Numbered from the stretch's first letter, positions 9,178 to 18,305 are shown. The stretch is DNA of 64,000 nt from Runella rosea (GCF_003325355.1 NZ_CP030850.1:5511501-5575500); one strand, 5' to 3'. The notes: a model not told the origin generated them from the sequence alone. Program-made: numbers and translations.

Positions 9178-10122
9178 ATGAACCGTATCGACCGACTTAC
9201 CGCCATTTTGATTCAGTTACAAACTAAACGTGTCGTGAAAGCGCAGGAAATTGCCGACCGTTTCGGAATGAGTTTACGTACCGTTTACCGCGACATCAGG
9301 GCCTTGGAAGAAGCCGGTGTACCCATCGGGGCCGAGGCGGGCGTGGGGTATTTTTTGGAAGACTACCATCTGCCGCCTGTTATGTTTACCAACGAAGAAG
9401 CCAGTGCGCTGCTGTTTGGGGCCAAATTGATTGGAAAAATGGCCGACGAATCGTTGCGGCAAGGGTTTGATTCGGCGTTTTACAAAATCAAATCCGTGCT
9501 GAAACGAAACGAAAAAGAGCACTTAGAAGACCTAGAATCTCGCGTGGAGGTGCTAGCACGGCAGCGAGCAGAGCCTTTTTCGGTACATCTGCTCAATCAG
9601 ATTCAACAGGCCATTGTGCGGCAGCAGGTACTAGGGATTGATTACGTTACCAATTTTCATAGCCAGAGTACACAGCGCGAAATTGAACCCATCGGTTTGG
9701 TGCATTACGGTTCTCATTGGCATTTGATTGCCTATTGTCGGCTGCGGGGCGATTACCGTGATTTTAGGGTTGATAGGATTCAAAACCTGACCAATACAGA
9801 GGTATTTTTTCCGAAACAAAACTTACTTACCCTGCAAGCCTACCTTGACCGCCTGCGCGTGGAGGAGCAGCTCGAAGAAGTGACCATTTGGGTGCACAAA
9901 GGAGCGGCGATGTTTATGCAGGAGCAACGCTATACATGGGGATTCCTTTCCGAAGAAGTACACGACAAATACGTCAAAATGACGTTTATGACGCAATTTT
10001 TTGAAGGAATGGGCCGCTGGCTGCTGACGTTTGGTAAGCACGTTAGCGTAGAAAGCCCCCTAAAAATGAAAGACATGATGCACACTTTGGCTCTCGAAAT
10101 TCAGGAGCATTATCTTTCCTAA
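9178..10122 (+). CDS. YafY-type HTH/WYL transcriptional regulator
   Basis: Residues 1-60 form a DeoR-like winged helix (AQEIADRFGMSLRTVYRDI), and residues about 140-215 are a WYL domain (PIGLVHYGSHWHLIAYC, then the basic FRVDRIQNL). A WCX-like C-terminal extension completes the 314 residues, the usual length of this family. WYL domains bind nucleotides or other ligands and control adjacent genes. The VOC and GyrI-like genes downstream on the same strand are plausible targets. The specific ligand cannot be read from sequence. Confidence 0.9.
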   Translation: MNRIDRLTAILIQLQTKRVVKAQEIADRFGMSLRTVYRDIRALEEAGVPIGAEAGVGYFLEDYHLPPVMFTNEEASALLFGAKLIGKMADESLRQGFDSAFYKIKSVLKRNEKEHLEDLESRVEVLARQRAEPFSVHLLNQIQQAIVRQQVLGIDYVTNFHSQSTQREIEPIGLVHYGSHWHLIAYCRLRGDYRDFRVDRIQNLTNTEVFFPKQNLLTLQAYLDRLRVEEQLEEVTIWVHKGAAMFMQEQRYTWGFLSEEVHDKYVKMTFMTQFFEGMGRWLLTFGKHVSVESPLKMKDMMHTLALEIQEHYLS

Positions 10123-10215
10123 AACCCTACTGACATACCGTTGTCACTAACGGGTTGTACCTTTGTTGAAGTTAAATAATCAGTCATTTTAAACCACTTT
10201 AAACAAAACACAACC

Positions 10216-10644
10216 ATGGCAACAGTCAATCCGTATTTGAACTTTTTAGGGAACACTGAAGATGCATTTAACTTTTACAAATCGGTTTTTGGGGGAGAGT
10301 TTGTTGGACTTCAGCGTTTTAAAGACACCCCAGAGGCGGATAAATTATCTGCCGCCGATCAGGACAAAATCATGCATGTAGCCTTGCCTATCGGCAGCAA
10401 TACGATTCTGATGGGAACCGACGCCCTCGAATCTATGGGGCATACGCTTACGCTGGGTAATAATTTGTCGTTGGCCATCGGGGCTGAAAGCAAGGAAGAA
10501 GCCGAAAAAATCTTTAACGGATTGGCCGAAGGTGGCGAAGTTGAAATGCCGCTTCAGGACACTTTCTGGGGAGCCTACTTCGGAATGACAACCGATAAAT
10601 TTGGCATTAAATGGATGGTGAACTTCGACTATCCTCAAAACTAA
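10216..10644 (+). CDS. PhnB-like VOC superfamily protein
   Basis: The 142 residues follow the PhnB/3-demethylubiquinone methyltransferase-like pattern: PYLNFLGNTEDAFNFYKSVF at the start, a MHVALPIG strand, an ILMGTDA loop, then FWGAYFGMTTDKFGIKW at the end. These small proteins of the vicinal oxygen chelate fold often have unknown substrates and are commonly encoded beside YafY regulators. A TACCTTTG element matching the Bacteroidota minus-7 consensus lies at 10158-10165, but no well-spaced minus-33 TTG accompanies it. The next gene follows after 18 bases, so the two are probably co-transcribed. Confidence 0.85.
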   Translation: MATVNPYLNFLGNTEDAFNFYKSVFGGEFVGLQRFKDTPEADKLSAADQDKIMHVALPIGSNTILMGTDALESMGHTLTLGNNLSLAIGAESKEEAEKIFNGLAEGGEVEMPLQDTFWGAYFGMTTDKFGIKWMVNFDYPQN

Positions 10645-10662
10645 ACAAGTACCCATACAGCC

Positions 10663-11115
10663 ATGAATATCAAAGAATCAAAACCCTACAATGCCCTGGT
10701 TTTTCGCGTCAGAACCACCCTTCCAGAATTATCAAACCACGTGGCTCACGTGGCCAAAAATCTCTACCGCGAAGCTGCGCGCCTCGATTTGATGGTTACG
10801 GGGGTCATTCACTGGAATTATTATGGTATTGACGGACAGCCAGATACAAAATTTCTGTTGGAAATAGCACTGCCGATTCAAGAAAAAGAGGTGGTTTCGT
10901 CGGAATTTGAATGGCGGCGTATTGCGGGTTTTAAGTGTGTCTCTGCCGTGTTGGATGGGCCGTGGGAGCAACTGCCCAAAACCTACGAAACCCTCATTCG
11001 TCAACTCCAAGCCCAAGGGCTTCACATGACCGATGAGTGCCGGGAGATGTACATCAATATGGATTTTGAAACGCCAGAAAACAACATCACCGAAGTGCAG
11101 GTGGGAGTTAGGTAA
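10663..11115 (+). CDS. GyrI-like small-molecule-binding domain protein
   Basis: This 150-residue protein has no DNA-binding domain. It matches the GyrI-like/AraC effector-binding fold in outline, with paired repeats beginning NALVFRVRTTLPEL and FKCVSAVLDGPWEQLPKTYETL, and the closing strand MYINMDF. Stand-alone members bind or sequester small hydrophobic compounds. Its position 18 bases after the VOC gene and downstream of a WYL regulator suggests a small ligand-responsive unit. A perfect terminator follows. Confidence 0.75.
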   Translation: MNIKESKPYNALVFRVRTTLPELSNHVAHVAKNLYREAARLDLMVTGVIHWNYYGIDGQPDTKFLLEIALPIQEKEVVSSEFEWRRIAGFKCVSAVLDGPWEQLPKTYETLIRQLQAQGLHMTDECREMYINMDFETPENNITEVQVGVR

Positions 11116-11138
11116 GGTTGAAAGCGGAGCATTATTTG

Positions 11139-11179
11139 GTAAGCGTTAAGCGGATACTCTGCTTAACGCTTACTTTTTT
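11139..11179 (+). terminator. Strong Rho-independent terminator
   Basis: A perfect 13-bp stem (GTAAGCGTTAAGC with its complement) and a 9-nt loop are followed by six T. It closes the VOC/GyrI-like unit and separates it from the convergent cupin-like gene. Confidence 0.92.
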
Positions 11180-11232
11180 GTAAAATGCTCCGTCCAAACT
11201 TTCTAAGAATGCCGTGAAGGTGGTTTTTCAAA

Positions 11233-12072
11233 CTACGCCATGGCTCGTTCGGCGGCTTTTTCTTCTTTCCAATGTTTCCAACGGGGGCCGAGTAGCTTGT
11301 TCATCCCTTTATCCACCACAAAATGCCTGACAATGTTTGACACGCCACGTAGCCGGCTAAACACGCTGTCGTTGGCGCGAAGAGCGATGGAAAAACCACC
11401 GTCTACGTATTGGATAAAGTGCCAAAAAGTAGAGGGGATAAAAATGGTCTCCCCGTGTTCGAGAACCGTATCCCAGCCTACCGCCTTTTTGAAGGCAGGG
11501 TATTTTTTATAGTCAGGATTCAGAACATCCACGTGGCTCTGCACCGTAAAAGGGTGTTGATACAAAAAACGACTTTGGTCCGGAGCAAACAGCGTTACCC
11601 GTTTTCGGGTCTGAAATTGGGTCAGAAAAACCGAAGAGCAGTCTATATCATAGTGTAATTTTACCACTGCGCCCTGCCCTCCAAAAAACATAAAAGGGTA
11701 TTCTTTGACGAACCCTGGCATGATGGTCGGCATTCTGACATCGTCGACGAGTTCGGGGGCGTGTTGGAAGATGTTGTACAAAAACATCCGTAGTTCGGTA
11801 GGCCCCGCTTGAATCAAATCCAAGTATTCGGCAAAAGGCATGTGAACTTTGGGACTCATATAGCCTTTGCCTGCATCGTGGAAGTCATTGCCGAAAAGTG
11901 GTACTTTTAAGTGCCCGTAATTTTGTTTCAAATACTCAAATGTCCACTTTTGGGTAGCGGGCCAATCGGCCGCAAGGTCGCGAAAAACGACTGGACGGGC
12001 GGGCAAAAGGTATTGTTCTCTGAACTCCTCGGGCGTAAGTCCCGAGCGTTTGTCAATCGGCTGTAACTGCAT
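11233..12072 (-). CDS. Cupin/JmjC-like Fe(II)-2-oxoglutarate dioxygenase
   Basis: The 279-residue protein fits the cupin_8 (JmjC-related) family. It opens with RPVVFRDLAADWPATQKW, contains the HxD motif at His140-Asp142 in KLHYDID, and has the distal His218 in IFIPSTFWHFIQ, which together make a 2-His-1-carboxylate iron site. Related enzymes hydroxylate amino-acid side chains, nucleic acids or small molecules; the substrate here is unknown. There is no signal peptide, so it should act in the cytoplasm. A 384-base non-coding gap lies upstream. Confidence 0.85.
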   Translation of the reverse strand: MQLQPIDKRSGLTPEEFREQYLLPARPVVFRDLAADWPATQKWTFEYLKQNYGHLKVPLFGNDFHDAGKGYMSPKVHMPFAEYLDLIQAGPTELRMFLYNIFQHAPELVDDVRMPTIMPGFVKEYPFMFFGGQGAVVKLHYDIDCSSVFLTQFQTRKRVTLFAPDQSRFLYQHPFTVQSHVDVLNPDYKKYPAFKKAVGWDTVLEHGETIFIPSTFWHFIQYVDGGFSIALRANDSVFSRLRGVSNIVRHFVVDKGMNKLLGPRWKHWKEEKAAERAMA

Positions 12073-12456
12073 TGTTATTGATGGCTATTAAGTAAATAAA
12101 ACGATTTTCTAACGTATTGAGTATTTAACAAGTCATACCAACGGTATCACTAAACGTTACTGCTTTTATAGACAGTTTAGGCCGTGTATCCACTTTTCAA
12201 AAACGATTTTTTTTTCAAATTTGTGCCGTCAAGCTGGATAGAATTGAGAAAAAAATGGGAAGAATGTTAGATTTATATCCGAAAAAGAAAAAATAATGGT
12301 AGGGCCTTTGCAGGGTTAAAGGCAGTAAAAGGTTATTCTAACTGCATAAAATTGGAGTTAAATAAAACATAAAGTTGCAAGATTCGGATGAGTCGTTAAA
12401 TTTGGGGACGTTTCTGCTTTTTTATCTAAAACTGTAACTCCAAAACTCAAAACATT
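12073..12456. other. 384-bp intergenic region between divergent genes
   Basis: No credible reading frame is seen. The right end holds a clear promoter for the phosphohexomutase gene (listed separately). The left part must hold the promoter of the cupin-like gene, but I found no well-spaced TANNTTTG element on that strand. The middle is AT-rich with a poly-T stretch near 12210. Confidence 0.7.
12375..12404 (+). promoter_or_regulatory. Bacteroidota-type promoter, TTG-N19-TAAATTTG
   Basis: TTG at 12375-12377 is followed after exactly 19 bases by TAAATTTG (12397-12404), matching the Bacteroidota primary sigma consensus TTTG-N19-TAnnTTTG. It lies 52 bases before the phosphohexomutase start codon. 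Confidence 0.75.
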
Positions 12457-14205
12457 ATGCTCGAAGCTGCTGTACAAACCAAAGTAGACCTATGGCTTAG
12501 CGGTAATTATGATGCCGATACCAAGGCTGATATTCAGCAACTGGTTGATAAACAAAATTTTACGGAACTTACTGACTCATTTTATAAAGACTTGGAGTTT
12601 GGCACGGGAGGTCTGCGTGGTTTGATCGGCATTGGCTCAAACCGCATGAACCAATACACGGTAGGAGCAGCGACGCAGGGATTGGCCAATTATCTGAATA
12701 AAACCTTTGCGGGACAAAAAATCAGCGTAGCCATCGCCCATGATTGTCGCATCAAATCGGATGTTTTTGCGCAGGTGACGGCCAATGTTTTTTCGTCCAA
12801 TGGCATCGATGTTTATCTTTTCAAAGGACTGCGCCCCACGCCAGAATTGAGTTTTGCGGCGCGTCTGCTGGGCTGTAAAAGTGGGGTGGTAATTACGGCT
12901 TCGCACAACCCCAAAGAGTACAACGGGTACAAAGCTTACTGGGACGATGGCTCTCAGGTGGTGGCACCGCATGATAAAAATATCATCGATGAAGTAAACG
13001 CTATTCAGTCCATTGATGATATTAAATTTGGGGGAGATGCTTCCAAAATTCACCTTATCGGTGAAGAAGTGGATGAAAAATACATCGCACAAATCCTTTC
13101 CCTTTCGATTTCAAAAGAAGCCATCAAGCGCCAAAAAGACCTCAAAATAGTCTTTACGCCGATTCACGGAACGGGTGTTACGCTGGTGCCGCAGTTGCTC
13201 GCCAAAATGGGCTTTGAAAATGTGACGGTTATTGCCGAGCAAGCTGAACCGCAAGGAAATGGATACTTCCCAACGGTGGTATACCCCAATCCTGAAGAAG
13301 CAGAAGCCATGTCGATGGCCGTAAATCGCGCCAAAGAAATTGACGCTGACCTCGTAATGGGTACCGACCCCGATGCCGACCGCGTAGGGATTGCCGTCAA
13401 GAACCACCACGGAGAAATTCAATTGCTGAACGGAAACCAAACGGCTACTTTGCTCATCTACTACCTCTTGCAGGCGTGGAAAGAAGCGGGTAAGTTGACG
13501 GGTAAAGAGTTTGTTTGTAAAACCATCGTTACGACCGATCTCATCGACAAAATGGCGGCGGGATACGATGTTAACTGCTACAACACCCTGACTGGATTTA
13601 AATATATTGCGCAGGTAATCAGAGAGTTGGAAGGGCAACAGCAGTTTATTGGCGGTGGTGAAGAAAGCTACGGATACCTCATCGGCGATGCCGTTCGCGA
13701 CAAAGATGCCATTGCAAGCTGTGCCATGATTGCTGAGTTGACGGCCTACGCCAAAGACAAAGGACTGAGCCTTTTTGATTTGTTGATGGAGGTCTATAAG
13801 CAGTTTGGTTTTTATTACGAAGGATTGATTTCATTGACGAAAAAAGGCAAAACGGGCGCCGAAGAAATTCAGCAAATGATGGCCGATTTCCGGGCTAACC
13901 CGCCGCAGTCGATTGCGGGTTCTCCCGTTGTTCGCATTGATGACTATAAATTTTTGAAACGTACCGAAAACGGCACCACTGTCGACATTCCGTCGGGAAG
14001 TATGGGTATTGAGTCGTCAAATGTACTGCAATTCTTTACGGCCGATGGCACCAAATTTACGTGCCGTCCTTCGGGTACCGAGCCCAAAATCAAGTTTTAT
14101 GTGGGCGTAGTTGCCAAGCTAGAACGTAACGAAGACTTTGATGCGGTGTACGAATCATTGAAACAAAAAGTGAAAAATATCGGCGAAGAACTTCACCTGA
14201 AATAG
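12457..14205 (+). CDS. Phosphoglucomutase/phosphomannomutase family enzyme
   Basis: This 582-residue alpha-D-phosphohexomutase interconverts hexose 1- and 6-phosphates in the cytoplasm. All four family signatures are present: the phosphoserine loop TASHNPKEYNGYK (Ser149), the metal loop GTDPDADR (Asp304, 306, 308), the sugar loop GGEESYGYLIGD, and the phosphate-binding RPSGTEPKIKFY near the C terminus. Length and the wide spacing before the phosphoserine fit the PgcA/PGM2-like subfamily rather than the shorter bacterial GlmM. The gene has its own promoter and two hairpins after the stop, so it appears monocistronic. Substrate preference (glucose or mannose) is not decidable here. Confidence 0.93.
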   Translation: MLEAAVQTKVDLWLSGNYDADTKADIQQLVDKQNFTELTDSFYKDLEFGTGGLRGLIGIGSNRMNQYTVGAATQGLANYLNKTFAGQKISVAIAHDCRIKSDVFAQVTANVFSSNGIDVYLFKGLRPTPELSFAARLLGCKSGVVITASHNPKEYNGYKAYWDDGSQVVAPHDKNIIDEVNAIQSIDDIKFGGDASKIHLIGEEVDEKYIAQILSLSISKEAIKRQKDLKIVFTPIHGTGVTLVPQLLAKMGFENVTVIAEQAEPQGNGYFPTVVYPNPEEAEAMSMAVNRAKEIDADLVMGTDPDADRVGIAVKNHHGEIQLLNGNQTATLLIYYLLQAWKEAGKLTGKEFVCKTIVTTDLIDKMAAGYDVNCYNTLTGFKYIAQVIRELEGQQQFIGGGEESYGYLIGDAVRDKDAIASCAMIAELTAYAKDKGLSLFDLLMEVYKQFGFYYEGLISLTKKGKTGAEEIQQMMADFRANPPQSIAGSPVVRIDDYKFLKRTENGTTVDIPSGSMGIESSNVLQFFTADGTKFTCRPSGTEPKIKFYVGVVAKLERNEDFDAVYESLKQKVKNIGEELHLK

Positions 14206-14276
14206 GGGAATTTGATATTTTTTTGAAAAAAGTTTGTAGAAATAAAACAAATTGACGTATATTCACGTTACGTTTG

Positions 14277-14303
14277 AAGTTCCGAAGATACTTCAGAACT
14301 TTT
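14277..14303 (+). terminator. Weak terminator-like hairpin
   Basis: AAGTTC-c-GAAG pairs with CTTC-a-GAACTT around ATA, followed by only a few T. It is the first of two tandem hairpins after the phosphohexomutase gene. Confidence 0.45.
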
Positions 14304-14323
14304 CATCATAGGTTAAGTGTGAG

Positions 14324-14357
14324 AAAAGCCATTCGCATATAGCGTGATGGCTTTTTT
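14324..14357 (+). terminator. Rho-independent terminator
   Basis: AAAAGCCAT pairs with ATGGCTTTT, with an inner CGC/GCG stem around ATATA, and the right arm continues as T to 14357. The GTG and ATG triplets at 14344-14349 lie inside this hairpin, which argues against starting the next gene there. Confidence 0.75.
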
Positions 14358-14466
14358 GTTTTACGTACTCTTCATTATTTTTACAGCTACTTGCCATCCT
14401 AAGAGTAGACACGTTAAAATTGTTTTTAACTTTGACTTCCGGTTTTACCCCACTAATGCTTTCCTA

Positions 14467-16152
14467 ATGAGAAAATCCTTTTTTCTGATTTACCTCTTTC
14501 CTTTTTTTATGTATGCCCAGGGTGTTGATGCCACCTACGAGCGCGAATACAAGCGCGGCGTGGCGTTGTACAAATCGGGGGATTTTGCCTCCGCCATGAG
14601 TGCACTTACCCCATTGACGGCCCGTAAATATACCCACGGCTTGGCGCCTTTTGCACATTATTATTGGTCGTTGGCGGCCCTCAAAACCAATCGTTTGTCG
14701 GAAAGCCGCCAGATGCTGATGCAACTGCGGGAGCGTTTTCCTGATTGGAAAAAAATGGACGATGTACGCTACGTGCTGGCCGATGTGTCTTTTCAGGAAA
14801 AACAGTTTGGGGAGGCATTGGACTACCTAGAGGAAATTTCAACGCCTTCGGTCAAAAAAGAGGCTGAAAATCTAAAGCGCTTTTACGTCAATAAATTACA
14901 GGACATTGCCTACCTCAAGAGCCTAAATCGCCAACATCCTGCCGATAAGACGGTGGCGTTGGCGCTGATTGATATGATTCAGCGAACGTCCAATGAAAAA
15001 TCGGATTTGGAACTATCTGACCAATTGACCAATCGCTTTGGGGTTGTTTCTTCCAAACCTACTTCGCAGGTTACTCCCGTACGTCAAAGTAATAACAACC
15101 TTCAGAAAGGCTATTATAACGTGGCCGTGGCGTTGCCGTTTCGGCTCAAAGAATTCAGCCCAAATCAGCGGGCGCGCACGAATCAATTTGCGTATGATAT
15201 GTACGAAGGGATGAAATTAGCCAAAGCCAAACTGCAGCAAGAAGGCATTTTAGTCAATCTATTTACGTATGATGTCAGCAACGACCCCGAAGAGATGGTC
15301 AACGTAGTCAATAACGCCAATTTTGCGCAAACTGACTTGTTGATTGGCCCAGTTTACAATGAACCTGCCAAGCTGGCTGCTGACTATGCCGAAAGTAACA
15401 ACATATTTTATGTGCATCCAACGAGCCTTGCGACTGATATTTTGGTGAATCATGCCAATACGTTATTGTTGCAACCCTCTTTTGAACGTCAGGCGCAACA
15501 AAGTTTTGATTTTATGCGCTCGCAGCCTTCGACCAACCGTAAATTGGCCATCTATTACGGAGCCACCCGGCGTGATTCTACCCTTGCGGCTTCCTATAAG
15601 ACCAAAGCCACGGAAGCAGGCTACCAAACCATTGATTTTCGGAAGACGCGTGAGAAACTCGACTCAAGTGCTACGATTACAGAAGTAAACAAACCGGGTC
15701 ATGTGGTGGTTTTTAGTAGTACCGAAACGGATGGAAACAAGGTGCTCAATATGCTGAATAAACGGCGAATCAACGTCCCGCTTTTGGCGAGTTCATTGGC
15801 GTTTAACATGCAAAATGTTGTTGCTTCTACCTTGTCAGGACGAGAAGTGTATATTATTGATACTGAGTTTATTGATACCTCTAAGGCGCAGGTAAGAGAT
15901 TTTCAGACAAACTATCTGACCAAACGAAATACGATTCCGTCCATATATGCCATGCAGGGGTACGATGCTCTTTTGTTTTTTGGGCGTTTGTTGCACAAGT
16001 ACCGCAATCAAGTGCGTACTGGACTAGATACGCGGGTTTTTGAGGACGATTATCTGCTTTCAGGATTTAATTATAAGAGTTCAAACGACAACCAAGTCGT
16101 GCCTATTGTGAAAATGGACGATATGCGGTGGGTGTTGGCCAACGGACAATAG
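14467..16152 (+). CDS. TPR plus periplasmic-binding-like protein (LpoA/LivJ type)
   Basis: I place the start at ATG 14467 because it begins a normal signal peptide (MRKSFFLIYLFPFFMYAQ); the same frame is open to 14344, but that part lies in a terminator hairpin and encodes no sensible export signal. Residues about 20-170 are TPR-like helices (YKRGVALYKSGDFASAM). Residues about 215-555 resemble a type I periplasmic-binding fold, with YYNVAVALPF, DLLIGPVYNEPA and MQGYDALLFFGRLLHKY. Such proteins in Bacteroidota are annotated as amino-acid ABC transporter substrate-binding or penicillin-binding-protein activator (LpoA-like); no transporter genes are adjacent, so a non-transport envelope role is more likely. 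It is followed 41 bases later by hemL. Confidence 0.82.
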   Translation: MRKSFFLIYLFPFFMYAQGVDATYEREYKRGVALYKSGDFASAMSALTPLTARKYTHGLAPFAHYYWSLAALKTNRLSESRQMLMQLRERFPDWKKMDDVRYVLADVSFQEKQFGEALDYLEEISTPSVKKEAENLKRFYVNKLQDIAYLKSLNRQHPADKTVALALIDMIQRTSNEKSDLELSDQLTNRFGVVSSKPTSQVTPVRQSNNNLQKGYYNVAVALPFRLKEFSPNQRARTNQFAYDMYEGMKLAKAKLQQEGILVNLFTYDVSNDPEEMVNVVNNANFAQTDLLIGPVYNEPAKLAADYAESNNIFYVHPTSLATDILVNHANTLLLQPSFERQAQQSFDFMRSQPSTNRKLAIYYGATRRDSTLAASYKTKATEAGYQTIDFRKTREKLDSSATITEVNKPGHVVVFSSTETDGNKVLNMLNKRRINVPLLASSLAFNMQNVVASTLSGREVYIIDTEFIDTSKAQVRDFQTNYLTKRNTIPSIYAMQGYDALLFFGRLLHKYRNQVRTGLDTRVFEDDYLLSGFNYKSSNDNQVVPIVKMDDMRWVLANGQ

Positions 16153-16192
16153 GAAATTATATCATCTACATCTAATTAAGTAACAAAAACGA

Positions 16193-17482
16193 ATGCAACG
16201 TACACAAAGTCAGGACCTTTTTGAAAAAGCAAAACAATACATTCCGGGAGGGGTAAACTCCCCCGTGAGAGCTTTTAGGGCGGTGGGCGGCTCGCCAGTT
16301 TTTATTAAATCGGCCAAAGGTCCCTATATCTACGACGAAGACGGAAATCAATATTTGGAATTCATCAATTCATGGGGACCGATGATTTTGGGTCATGCCC
16401 ACGAACTGATTGAAAAGGCGGTTTCGGACGCCATTCAGAACTCATTTTCTTTTGGTGCGCCTACGCGCAAAGAAGTTGAAATGGCCGAACTGATTGTCGG
16501 GATGGTGCCATCGGTGGAAAAAGTCCGGATGGTCAATTCTGGTACCGAAGCCACGATGTCGGCCATTCGGGTGGCGCGCGGCTACACGGGGCGCGACAAA
16601 ATCATCAAATTTGAAGGTTGCTACCACGGTCATGGCGATAGCTTTTTGATTTCGGCGGGTAGTGGCGCGGTTACGATGGGCGTTCCCGATAGTCCAGGCG
16701 TGACCAAAGGCGTGGCCAACGATACGTTGACGGCTCCATTCAATGATTTGCCCGCGTTGGAACAACTCATTGATGCCAATAAAGGCCAAATTGCCGCGTT
16801 GATTTTGGAACCTGTTGTTGGAAACATGGGCTGCGTATTGCCCAATGCTGGTTATTTAGAGGCCATTCGTAAGTTGTGTACCAAAGAAGGAATCGTGCTG
16901 ATTTTTGACGAGGTGATGACGGGTTTTCGGTTGGCCAAAGGCGGCGCGCAGGAGCGCTTCGGCATTGTGCCCGACATGACCACGATGGGTAAAATCATCG
17001 GTGGAGGAATGCCCGTGGGAGCTTATGGTGGTAAGCGCGAAATTATGGATTGTGTTTCGCCTGCAGGGCCTGTGTATCAGGCGGGTACGCTTTCTGGAAA
17101 CCCGATTGCGATGTCGGCGGGATTGGCGATGCTGCGTTATTTGGAAGCGCACCCCGAAGTATATACGCGCCTCGACGAAGTGGGAAATACCATCACCGCT
17201 GGGTTTAAAGCATCACTTCAAAAACTGGGATTAAACTTCACCATCAATCACATCGGGTCGATGTTTACGCTGTTTATGACCGACCAACCCGTCACGGATT
17301 TTACCTCCGCTAAAGCGTCGGATTTACCGCTGTTTGGCCGTTATTTCCAAGCCATGCTTAAGCGCGGGATTTATTTGGCACCGTCGCAGTTTGAAAGCCT
17401 ATTTTTCTCGTATGCCTTGGAAGATGCGCACATTCAGCAGTTGATTGAGGCCAACGAAGAGGCCTTACGTGAGGTGATTTAA
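16193..17482 (+). CDS. hemL: Glutamate-1-semialdehyde 2,1-aminomutase
   Basis: HemL converts glutamate-1-semialdehyde to 5-aminolevulinate in the C5 heme pathway, using PLP in the cytoplasm. The 429 residues are full length. Diagnostic parts include the start FEKAKQYIPGGVNSPVRAF, NSGTEATMSAIRVARG for the cofactor phosphate, FDEVMTGFR, and the PLP lysine Lys267 in TTMGKIIGGGMPVGAYGG. The gene is convergent with the PIN toxin gene, whose stop lies 8 bases away, and no terminator fits between them. Confidence 0.97.
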   Translation: MQRTQSQDLFEKAKQYIPGGVNSPVRAFRAVGGSPVFIKSAKGPYIYDEDGNQYLEFINSWGPMILGHAHELIEKAVSDAIQNSFSFGAPTRKEVEMAELIVGMVPSVEKVRMVNSGTEATMSAIRVARGYTGRDKIIKFEGCYHGHGDSFLISAGSGAVTMGVPDSPGVTKGVANDTLTAPFNDLPALEQLIDANKGQIAALILEPVVGNMGCVLPNAGYLEAIRKLCTKEGIVLIFDEVMTGFRLAKGGAQERFGIVPDMTTMGKIIGGGMPVGAYGGKREIMDCVSPAGPVYQAGTLSGNPIAMSAGLAMLRYLEAHPEVYTRLDEVGNTITAGFKASLQKLGLNFTINHIGSMFTLFMTDQPVTDFTSAKASDLPLFGRYFQAMLKRGIYLAPSQFESLFFSYALEDAHIQQLIEANEEALREVI

Positions 17483-17489
17483 GGCGGTT

Positions 17490-17888
17490 TTACCAGATAA
17501 CTTTTAACCCTTCACTCTCATATTTGTGTACATTTCCATCACAGCTTATGAGAGTGAAGTTATGTTGAATGGCTTGCCAAATAAGCATTTTATCAAATGA
17601 GTCACGATGGTATGATGCTTTGAGATGATGATAAGTAGAAGTAGTTTGGTCGGTCAAAGGAATAATCTTAAAGCCCGTAGATATGGCAGCTTTCGGAAAA
17701 TCTTCAGGTATATAGCCTTCCAATATTAATTTGCCAATGGAATACTTTAATGAGATTTCCCAAAAACTAACAGCGCTTACCAAAATCTCATTTTCAGAAT
17801 TAATAAGCACTTTTTTTGCGGTAGCAGACAACTTCTGTGGCTCTGTTATTGCCCAAATAAGGGTATGGGTATCAAGTAGATAACTCAT
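17490..17888 (-). CDS. vapC: PIN-domain toxin of a type II toxin-antitoxin pair
   Basis: The 132-residue protein is a PIN-fold ribonuclease with the four acidic positions expected: Asp6 in LLDTHT, Glu44 in SFWEIS, Asp96/Asp99 in HRDSFDKML, and Asp117 in SCDGNV. PIN toxins of this kind cleave RNA and are held inactive by the cognate antitoxin. Its start overlaps the end of the antitoxin gene by 4 bases, the classic translational coupling of such operons. All key residues are intact, so it should be active. Confidence 0.92.
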   Translation of the reverse strand: MSYLLDTHTLIWAITEPQKLSATAKKVLINSENEILVSAVSFWEISLKYSIGKLILEGYIPEDFPKAAISTGFKIIPLTDQTTSTYHHLKASYHRDSFDKMLIWQAIQHNFTLISCDGNVHKYESEGLKVIW

Positions 17889-18121
17889 ACACCCAAAAAC
17901 TCTTCTTCGGTCATGCTGAAATCGCTCTGAAAGGTGACTTTTCCTTTGTTTGCCAAAATGCCTAAAGTACGTTTTGCAGGCTTACGCGCTGATTTTGGAA
18001 CGAGATAAGCAACAATTTCCTTTTTTTTTCCAAAAGCAACGGCTATCTCTTCTCCGGCCTGCACTTCCTGGAGTACCTCCGAGAATCGCGTTTTTAAGTC
18101 TCCAACAGTCATTATTTTCAT
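17885..18121 (-). CDS. Phd/YefM-type antitoxin
   Basis: The 78-residue protein begins MKIMTVGDLKTRFSEVLQEV, the helix-strand pattern of Phd/YefM antitoxins that bind operator DNA with the N terminus and the toxin with the disordered C terminus. It precedes the PIN toxin gene and overlaps it by 4 bases. The operator is almost certainly the perfect palindrome 16 bases upstream of its start (18138-18186), through which antitoxin and complex would repress their own transcription. Confidence 0.9.
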   Translation of the reverse strand: MKIMTVGDLKTRFSEVLQEVQAGEEIAVAFGKKKEIVAYLVPKSARKPAKRTLGILANKGKVTFQSDFSMTEEEFLGV

Positions 18122-18137
18122 TTTGCTTATTTTTTAT

Positions 18138-18186
18138 TCAAATGTAGATTTTTCTTGACAACTTGTCAAGAAAAATCTACATTTGA
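18138..18186. promoter_or_regulatory. Operator palindrome of the toxin-antitoxin operon
   Basis: A perfect 23-bp inverted repeat (left arm 18138-18160, right arm 18164-18186) is separated by only 3 bases. Each arm contains TTGACA/TGTCAA and a five-base A/T run. It lies just upstream of the antitoxin start on the minus strand and probably overlaps the promoter. The arms are long for a single antitoxin dimer, so two stacked dimers are possible. Confidence 0.75.
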
Positions 18187-18305
18187 ACGCCTTGACTAAT
18201 TTATACTCTTCCTTTTGAGTCAATGCTGTATTTGTCAATAGGATACGTGTAACGGGGATTGTTTGAAACTGGAATCCAAGTAACATAATTGCAAAAAAAC
18301 AGTCT

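Noticed and set aside
16442-17152. Antisense open frames over hemL
   Set aside because: Shadows of a highly conserved gene with complete motifs.
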